From Symbiodinium natans (taxonomy: Eukaryota > Sar > Dinophyceae > Suessiales > Symbiodiniaceae): a stretch of DNA of 64,000 bases. The notes under the pieces are model-generated. The model was not told the origin of the DNA and did not search any database. It saw nothing but the letters and a program-made list of their open reading frames with translations. Shown here in pieces: positions 56,999 through 64,000 of this stretch (position 1 is the stretch's first letter; each line of letters begins with the position of its first letter). A program made the translations under genes and the position numbers. The DNA is taken from contig CAJNDS010002745.1 of assembly GCA_905221605.1 (NCBI GenBank), positions 677,501 to 741,500 on the forward strand, written 5' to 3'.

Positions 56999-57733
56999 CT
57001 GGGGTTAAGGGTTGAGGGCTTAGGGCTTAGTGCTTAGGGTTTAGGGTTAGGGGCTTAAGGGGTTTTAGGGGTTTTAGGGGTTCAGCGGATAGGGGGCGGG
57101 ATTAGGCGTAAATTTAGGGCTTCTCAGGGCCAAGCGCCAAGGGTTTACATTCTGCGGGCACCCCCTGACTCCAGCACCCCTGAGAAACCCAACGAGAGAC
57201 CTATTCGAACTCAAGAGTAACCTAGGAATGAAAACCCAAAACCCTAAACCCTAAACCCTAAACCCTAAACCCTAAACCCTAAACCCTAAAGTTCCCTTTT
57301 TCGGTCTAAAAGGGCTTATAACGGAGCCTATACCCTAACAAAAAAGGAATCAGGGCCTACTCTGGGTTCTAGTAAGGTTGTGGTTTGGGGCTCTTGAAGA
57401 TTTAGGGTTTTAGGGTTGAAAAGGGCTTGCGGTTTAAGCGTTCAAGTTCTAGTGCCAAACTGAACCCAAGAAAAAAACAACTCATCAACACCCCAAAAGC
57501 CAAAAATCATAATCTCGAGCGTTGCCTTGGGAAAGCAAGCACTGTGGCCGGGGCCACATACTTGGCCATTGACAAGTAGAGCATTCTAAGGCAAGAGGGG
57601 ACGACCCCAAAACCCAAAACCCTAATACCTACACCCTAAACCCTAAACCCTACACCCTACACCCTAAACCCTAAGGGCTTCTAGAGGGTTTTAGATTTTG
57701 ACTTTACCTCCACACTAGCGGAGGCCGCCCCAC

Positions 57734-57760
57734 CTGCAGGAGGCTGTAGTTCAGAAAGGC
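57734..57760 (-). CDS. 27-nt coding exon
   Basis: The acceptor is GCCTCTCAG and the donor is CTGCAG|GTGGGG. It encodes AFLNYSLLQ. The next block to the left, 57535-57580 (MLYLSMAKYVAPATVLAFPR after CCTTAG), is hydrophobic. Probably the same gene. Confidence 0.5.
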
Positions 57761-58437
57761 CTGAGAGGCTTGGGGGGATGAGGCTTCGGGTTCTATAGGG
57801 TTTAGGGTATTTAGGGCCTCCAAGGTTTTAGGGCTTAAGGTATTTAGGGCATTTAGGGTATTTAGGGTGTTAGGGTGTTAGGGTTTTAGGGTTTGGGTTT
57901 AGGGTTATAGGGTTTAGGGCTCAACGGCTTTTGGGTTCGAGGGCTGTGGGGCCTAGGGCTTTGGGGTTTAGGGCAGTTTAGGGCTCAGCCCTACACCCTG
58001 CCGCGACTTGTGCCTTTTTACTTGACAGAATAACAACTTTACAACAGCCTTGGTCCTTGAACGCCGAAAAGGGTCAAGGGTTTAGGGTTTAGGGTTTAGG
58101 GTTTCGGGTTTAGGGTGTAGGGCTTAGGGTTTAGGGTTTAGGGTTTCGGGTTTAGGGTGAAAGATGGAAAAGTCTCGTCGACTCCTTGCTGCAAGAGTGC
58201 TCTCGGTTTGGGGAGTCGGGCTTAGGGCTCATTCGGGTTTAGGGCACCACCAACAAAGCTTGTCAGCATCGTCCAGACCCTAAAAGGCCCTAAGCCCTAA
58301 ACTCTAAACCCTAAACTGTAAACCCTAAAAGGCCCTAAGCCCTAAGCCCTAAACCCTAAACCCTAAACCCTAAACTGTAAACCCTAAAAGGCCCTAAACC
58401 CTAAACCCTAAACCCTAAACCCGATTGCCCAAGGTGC

Positions 58438-58479
58438 ATGGAGCCCGGTGGTCTTCCACGAGTTGTTCATGAGCCGGTC
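58438..58479 (-). CDS. 42-nt coding exon
   Basis: The acceptor is GCCGTAAG and the donor is CTCCAT|GCACC. It encodes DRLMNNSWKTTGLH. Phase 0 on both sides. Family unknown. Confidence 0.5.
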
Positions 58480-59021
58480 CTTACGGCTCTAATAGGGTTT
58501 GGGGCTTAGGGGCTTTTAGGGTTTAGGGTTTAGGGTTTAGGGTTTGGGGTTTAGGGTTTAGGGTTTAGGGCTTGGGTTTTTTAGGGTTTAGGGCTTAGGG
58601 TGTTTAGGGTTTAGGGTTTAGGGCTTGGGGTTTTTCAGGGCTTAGGGTTTGGGGTTTAGGGTTTGGGGTTTAGGGTTTAGGGTTTGGGGTTTGGGGCTTA
58701 GGGGCTTTTTCAGGGTTGTGGGCTTAGGGTGTTTAGGGTTTAGGGTTTTTCAGGGTTTAGGGTTTGGGGTTTAGGGTTTGGGGTTTAGGGTTTAGGGTTT
58801 GGGGTTTAGGGTTTAGGGTTTAGGGTTTGGGGTTTAGGGTTTAGGGTTTGGGGTTTAGGGTTTGGGGTTTAGGGTTTGGGGGTTTAGGGTTTAGGGCAAC
58901 GGGTTTTTAGGGTTTGTGGCTTTAGGGTTTCGGGCTTAGGGTTGTAGGGTCTGGGGCTTTACGATTTAGTGCTTAGAGTTTAGGGCTTCGGGCTTTTAGG
59001 GTTTTTAGGGTTTAGGGTTTC

Positions 59022-59063
59022 CGATGCAATCTCCACCCAGAATTTCATGTTGCCTGCAACTTG
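59022..59063 (-). CDS. Coding-like exon
   Basis: The acceptor is CAAGTTGCAG. Two frames are open (NMKFWVEIASET or QHEILGGDCIGN). The second fits the phase left by the 60748 exon. Confidence 0.4.
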
Positions 59064-59197
59064 CTCACGAGCTAATGTTGCTGAAACCCTAAACCCCAAA
59101 CCCTGAGGACCCTAAACCCTAAACCCTACACCCCAAACCCTAAATCATAAACAAAGAAGGGCAGCCGCACTTGGCGTTCAGTTGTTTCCTCATCCCT

Positions 59198-60148
59198 GGG
59201 AACCAAATGAAGAAGAAGAAGAGTGCGCCGAATGTAGCCCCTACTCCCCAGAACCAACCAATTAGCACCGACTCCGCGTTGGGCGCGGCGGCCTCCAGGT
59301 GCTACAAAATTGAAGAGCCCTCCATATTGGAACCAGCGGGGATCCCCGGAGGGGCTAAGAGGCAGGTGAAAGGGCGATATCAGGTACCTCTGTCCAAAGA
59401 AGAGCTCGCTCAACACAAGGGCGCCCCCACGTAGGTGACGCCCGAACATCCGGGGATTCCCGATAGGAATGCCCCACTGCAGGGTCGGCTCGTGGCCTTC
59501 CCCAAAGAGCGAGAAAAAGAAACAGAGGAGTCACAAGTCCGACCAAAGCGCCCCCTCCCTGGACCTCGCACCGTACGCGATAACACCAAAGGGACCCCCT
59601 GTCCACACACACCTCGTGCACAGCCTGAAGGCAACCTAGGGTCGAGACCCCGTGCGCAAAACCCCCGCAGACAACCACGTGATAAGCCCAACCGCCGACC
59701 ACACGGGTGGGCAAACCTCACTGACACACCCGGCACACCACCAGAAAAACCACACCCAGCAGAGGAGAGGGAGACCGCACCATGTGCGGCCCCCCCCAAC
59801 GGCCCCCGCGACAGCTTTAAGCCAGAGTGGCCGAGGATGACTGGCATTCCGCCCCCTGTTGACCCAGCAAAACAGATGACCCCAAGGACAAACACCGTAC
59901 AGAAGGGTGGTCCGACCATGTCGGAAGTGGATTAGCCCATGCTGCATCTCTCATATCGCGCTCTCACCCTGGCCCCAGCACCGTCACACCCACTGGTCCC
60001 GAGGCACATCATCCGAACCTAGCGCAAGCAAAAGCACACACACATCGCGCACAGCCACAAACCCTAACTAGTGCAGCAGCATGGTTGCCCGCGCGGCGGC
60101 CACGGGGAGGCCGACGCCAGTCGGTGCCGCGCAAGGGAACCAAATGAA
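59198..60148 (+). mobile_element. 0.94-kb insertion flanked by 14-bp direct repeats
   Basis: GGGAACCAAATGAA occurs at 59198-59211 and again at 60135-60148. The interval lacks telomeric heptamers and differs in composition (CA- and CCCC-rich). On the plus strand a Pro/Arg-rich frame runs from about 59210 to 59935 with one in-frame TAG at 59432, then ends MSEVD. The left end is GAA repeats. Likely a retroposed or non-LTR-type insertion with a 14-bp target duplication; no poly-A and no recognisable enzyme. Confidence 0.5.
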
Positions 60149-60656
60149 ACCCAGAAATTGGGGGTCATGTACCCTGCTATACTTCGTTTAGGGTTTAGGG
60201 TTTAGGGTTGAAGACTTCCGATTAACCCTAAACCCGTTTTGGGTTCAGTTGGTCCCTTGAAAGAGCCCGTTGAGGTTCCTCACCATTTGAGAAGAAACCC
60301 TATGGCTCCATGTGCCTTTATAGTACACTCGGGCCTCAAAGGGGCTGAACATGCAAGCTTTAGGGCCCAAATATAAACTGTATAGAGGAAACCCTAGACC
60401 CTAAACCCCTACGTACCCTGAAGGCACAAACCCCTAAACCCCCGACCCCTAAACCCTAAACTCCTAAACCCTAACCCCCCTAAAGCTGGAACCCTACCCT
60501 AGACCCCGAAACTCCTAATTGTGTTTTGACGCGTCGCTGAAAGCGTTGCTCAAAAAGGACATTCATCCTGTGATTGCTTCGGTCCCGCATTGGGGGGGCC
60601 TACGGGAACCCTAAACATTGAGGGTTGTGGATGAGCGTCAATCCCAAAACCAGGAC

Positions 60657-60748
60657 CTTGGGAGCTTCTTTGACCCAGCATCTGTGGCGATAAACATCGG
60701 GGCGCCCAGTGTGGACACCACGAAGTGCAGCGGATAGTAGCTCATGAC
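60657..60748 (-). CDS. Coding exon of the right-hand split gene
   Basis: The acceptor is CTTCCGCAG and the donor is CTCCCAAG|GTCC. It encodes VMSYYPLHFVVSTLGAPMFI, ATDAGSKKLP. Strong coding character, membrane-like. Family unknown. Confidence 0.6.
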
Positions 60749-61269
60749 CTGCGGAAGAAGGCTTGCGCGGGGGTAGAGCACTTAGGGGTCTTACGGCTTG
60801 AGGTTTAGGTTTGCCAGGTTTAGAGTTTTTTGGGTTTTGGAATCGAAGGCCCCACCCCAAGCCCTCATCCGTACAACAGCTTGCCTAAACCCCAAACCCT
60901 AAACCCGAAACCCTAAAAGTCAGGAAACCCCCTTGAAAACAGTACAGGTTGTTCAGCACAGTGCCACTGCAAAAAGCGCAGAAAATAGGGTTTCGTGTCA
61001 CCCTCAACCCAAACCCAAAACCCCAAAACCTTTATCTTTGAAGCCCTTGCTGCTTCCTAGACACTGCACCACAAACCTCAAGCCCTAAACCCTAAAGGCC
61101 CTGAAACCTAAAGGCTAACTGCCCTAAGCTTATGAATCCTAAACCTTTTCGACACTAAAGACCCGAAACCCTAGACTTCCTAACACTAAGCCCTACGTGC
61201 TAAACTCTAAACCTTAAATCCTAAACCCTAAACCCTAAAAGCCCTAAATGAGAGAATCAGCTTTGTGGA

Positions 61270-63364
61270 AGGGACTCAGCCGCCCTGCGCGCCTTCTGCC
61301 AGAAGAAAAGCTCTGGGTCCTGGAGGTTTCGGGGAGGAATGGTAGGCTTTATCCGGTTTAGGGTTTTTAGGGTTTTCAGGGCTTTTGGGTTTTTTTGGGT
61401 CTTGGGGTTTAGGGCTTAGGGGCTTAGGGTTTTCTCGTGAACGATTTGGGGTTTGCAGCTTAGGCTTTATCGGGTTTATAGGGTCTAGAGTTTAGGGAAA
61501 GGGCCATTAGAGTGTCCTCCTCCTTGTGTAAGGTAGGGGTTCCCAATTAAGGGCTCCTCCTCGTGTCCTCGTCAGGACCCGAAACCCGAAATCGCCTACA
61601 GGCTCCGACGTCGTACCTTTTGAGGGCGGTATACAAGAATTCCCTACGACTAAACCCAAAAGGAACTAAATTCTAGCCTCCAGATGAGCCCTCTCAAACC
61701 TTTGGGGTTTAGGGCATCGGGAAGAAAGAACCCTAAACCCTTCATGTCAACCCTAAACCCTAAACCCTAAAACCCTAAACCCTAACCCTAGAATCCCAAA
61801 CCCTAAAAGCCCAAAAAACTGGCTGTCCAGATGAAACCCTCTGCATTGCTCTGGCGCAGCTGCTCGAGGAGGCTGTGGCCGTCCACCTCTTGGAAGGCCT
61901 TGGCGTGCGTGCCACACGATCTCGGCCTTGGCGTGCAGGTGCTTCTTCATTGCCGTTGCTTCGCAGGGAATTGGGGAATGAGGTACCCTATGTAATCCCT
62001 CAAAGGGTAGGGAAAATACAGGGTAGCTCATTCCCCCATGCCCCTCTAGCCCACGGCAAGCTTTCTCGGCGCCTTGCCTTCCGGAACAAGGGAGCCCACG
62101 GCTCTTTCTCTTGAGTGCCGCGTCTCAAGGCGGCGCTCCGGCTTCTAGCCGGCGCATTTCGCTGCCCCAGGCTTCCAGGCGCGTGCGCGTCGGCGTCCCA
62201 GACTCTAGGCCTTCCAGGGCCCTGCTGAGGGCACCGACGTCGTAGTACTTGCGGGTGTCCTGGCCCTTATGGCTCTTGGTGGCTCTGTCGGCTCTGCCGT
62301 CGCCCAGGAAAGGCGTGAGAACATACTCGAGGGTTTAGGGTTTAGGGTTTCGAGCTTAGGGGCCTTTCGGCCTGCAGGGCGTAGCGGCTGATTTGCTGGC
62401 GCTTCAGGGTTTCTGGCCCTTTATGGCTTCAGGATGTTAATGGTTCAGGTTAAACCCTAAATCCCTAAAACCCGAAGCCTTAAAAGTCTGGGCTTCAGGG
62501 TTGTTCGGATCGCGAAGCTTAAGACCAGATACTGGATCGGTGGCCTTGTTTAGAGAATCTTGAGGGCTAAGGGCTTAGGGTTTTGGGGCTAGGGGTTTTG
62601 GGTTTAGGAGATGTAGGGAGTTGCCCCGGGGTACAGGCCTAAGTCTCAGAAAGTAGCTCTTGGGGTCTAGGCTCCGCGATTTGTATTGGGTCCGGGCCCT
62701 AACCCTAAACCCTAAACCCGAAACCCTAAACCCTAAACTCTAAACCCTGAACCCTAAACCCTAAACCCTAAACCCTACATATCAAGGTGTCTCCGTCTCC
62801 TTCAGCTTCTTGGCGTCATGGCTCCGCTCACGCAGGTTCGTTGCAGTGTAGGCGGCCACGTACCCCGAGATGCTGAAGAAGCCTCTACAGCAGGGTTTAG
62901 GGTTTAGGGCTAGGGTTTAGGGTTTGGAGTTTAGGGTTTGGGCTTAGGGTTTAGGGTTTAAGGGTTTGGGATTCGGGGTTCAGGGCTTGGGGTAATTTCA
63001 GAACTTCGGGCCTAGACCCTGGTGCCCCTGTGGTACGTTTGCGGGAAGAATACGAGATTCTCGTATGAGAATCTCTTACACCTATAAGCCAAGGGAAAAC
63101 TACGTTGGAGCTTGCAGCTCAGCCCTAAACACCAACACCTAAACCCTAAACTCTAAGCTACCCTAAACCCCGAAGTTTACACCCTAAGCCCTAAGCCCTA
63201 AGCCCTAAGCCCTAAATCCTAAACCCTAAACCCCAAACCCTCAACCCTAAACCCTAAACCCTAAACCCTAAACCCTAAACTTGACTGAAATTCCGGTGCT
63301 AAGCAGCCTCCGACGAGCACGTTCTCCTGCGTCAGGAGCTGCAGGAGTCGCTTGTTGTCCGTAC
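61270..63364 (-). CDS. Split gene, five in-phase exons, product unidentified
   Basis: Exons in coding order: 63364-63308 (TDNKRLLQLLTQENVLVG), 62882-~62800 (FFSISGYVAAYTATNLRERS, HDAKKLK), 62325-62143 (61 codons, YVLTPFLGDGRADRATKSHK... LEAWGSEMRRLE), 61944-~61823 (KHLHAK...AFQEVDGHSLLEQLRQSN), 61319-~61270 (DPELFFWQKARRAAESL). Junctions G|GC, phase 0, phase 0 and phase 0 are consistent; donors are GC or GA. The 61.9 kb exon has a frame break (see findings). It likely continues left into 60748-60657 and beyond. The charged C-terminal helices give no family I can name. Confidence 0.6.
61973..62035. repeat. Short inverted-repeat element, ends GGGGAATGAGGTACCCTA
   Basis: 63 bp with inverted ends (GGGGAATGA.GTACCCT / AGGGTAGCTCATTCCCC). 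A relative is at 49328-49395. Confidence 0.6.
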
Positions 63365-64000
63365 CTGCAATTTAGGGTTTAGGGTTTAGGGTTTAGGGTT
63401 TAGGGTTTAGGGTTTAGGGTTTAGGGTTTAGGCTGAAGGGTTTCGGGTTTAGGGTTCAGGGTTTAGGGTTTAGGGGTTAGGGTTTAGGGCTGCAGTTCGA
63501 CCCCGGGGTAACCTAGGAATAAAGCGCCTAGGGGTTTTAGGGCTTTAAGGTTTAGGGTGTAACGGTTTTGGGGTATTGGGTTTAGGGATTTGTGGTTTAG
63601 GGCTAGTGACCCAATAGTATTGGAACAAAACGAGTGCGCTTTCAAACCCGAGAGGGTTTAGGGTTTAGGGAGTTTGGAGTTTGGGGTTTAGGGTTTAGGG
63701 CTAGGGAGAGAAGGAGGGGCCCTTTTCGGTTGAAAAGGGCTTATGAGGGAACCTCAGCCTAAAAACAGGGAACCCTAAACCCTAAACCCTAAACCCTAAA
63801 CCCTAAACCCTAAATTGCAGGTACGGCCAACTCTGTGTCCTAGGCAGTTCCGGTGCGGGTCAGAAGCATTGGCAGCCTAGGGATGCGGGGTTTTTGTGTG
63901 GGGTTTAAGATGGCCCTAAACCCTAAACCCTAAACCCTAAACCCTAAACCCTAAACCCTAAACCCTAAACCCTAAACCCTATAAACCCTAAACCCCCAAT

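Overview
The window looks like nuclear DNA of a dinoflagellate. Four things point that way: TTTAGGG/CCCTAAA telomere-type heptamers occur in hundreds of short tracts in both orientations; exons are tiny and AG|GC (sometimes AG|GA) splice donors dominate; an LTR element encodes lysine/glycine-rich Gag; and there is no bacterial-style gene packing. All exon calls were made by reading both strands by eye and checking phase, without transcript or database support.

Left to middle, about 0.5-45.9 kb, minus strand: one extremely split cytochrome P450 gene. I can join about 28 exons (roughly 20-80 nt each) into one continuous frame of about 500 residues. It has an N-terminal membrane anchor, a C-helix HRK, an I-helix AGHDTT (split by an intron), a K-helix EGLR, a PERF-like region and a heme-binding loop FSAGPRRCLG. 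The introns take up about 97 % of the gene. They are filled with telomere-like arrays, array variants and small dispersed repeats.

Inside the intron after the K-helix exon, on the same strand (7771-18450), sits a 10.7 kb Ty1/copia-type LTR retrotransposon. Its 175-bp LTRs look identical and its 5-bp target duplication GGGTT lies in a TTTAGGG tract. Its domain order is Gag, zinc knuckle, extra CxxC zinc module and protease, then, in another frame, a RapZ-C-like domain, SR-rich linker, integrase, a 2OG-Fe(II) dioxygenase-like domain, reverse transcriptase and RNase H. The dioxygenase has TET/JBP-like spacing (HxD...H...RxS), which matters because dinoflagellate DNA carries 5-hydroxymethyluracil.

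Right part, about 47-64 kb, minus strand: many more short coding-like blocks with proper acceptors and AG|GC donors. Several join in phase (63.36 to 61.3 kb). They belong to at least one further split gene that I cannot name. A 0.94 kb insertion flanked by 14-bp direct repeats lies at 59.2-60.15 kb.

Other contents: several families of about 100-150 bp inverted-repeat (MITE-like) elements, one copy with an 8-bp target duplication; homogenised variant heptamer arrays; long homopolymer and dinucleotide tracts; and local duplications that flank telomeric tracts. No rRNA, tRNA, CRISPR or bacterial operon feature was seen.
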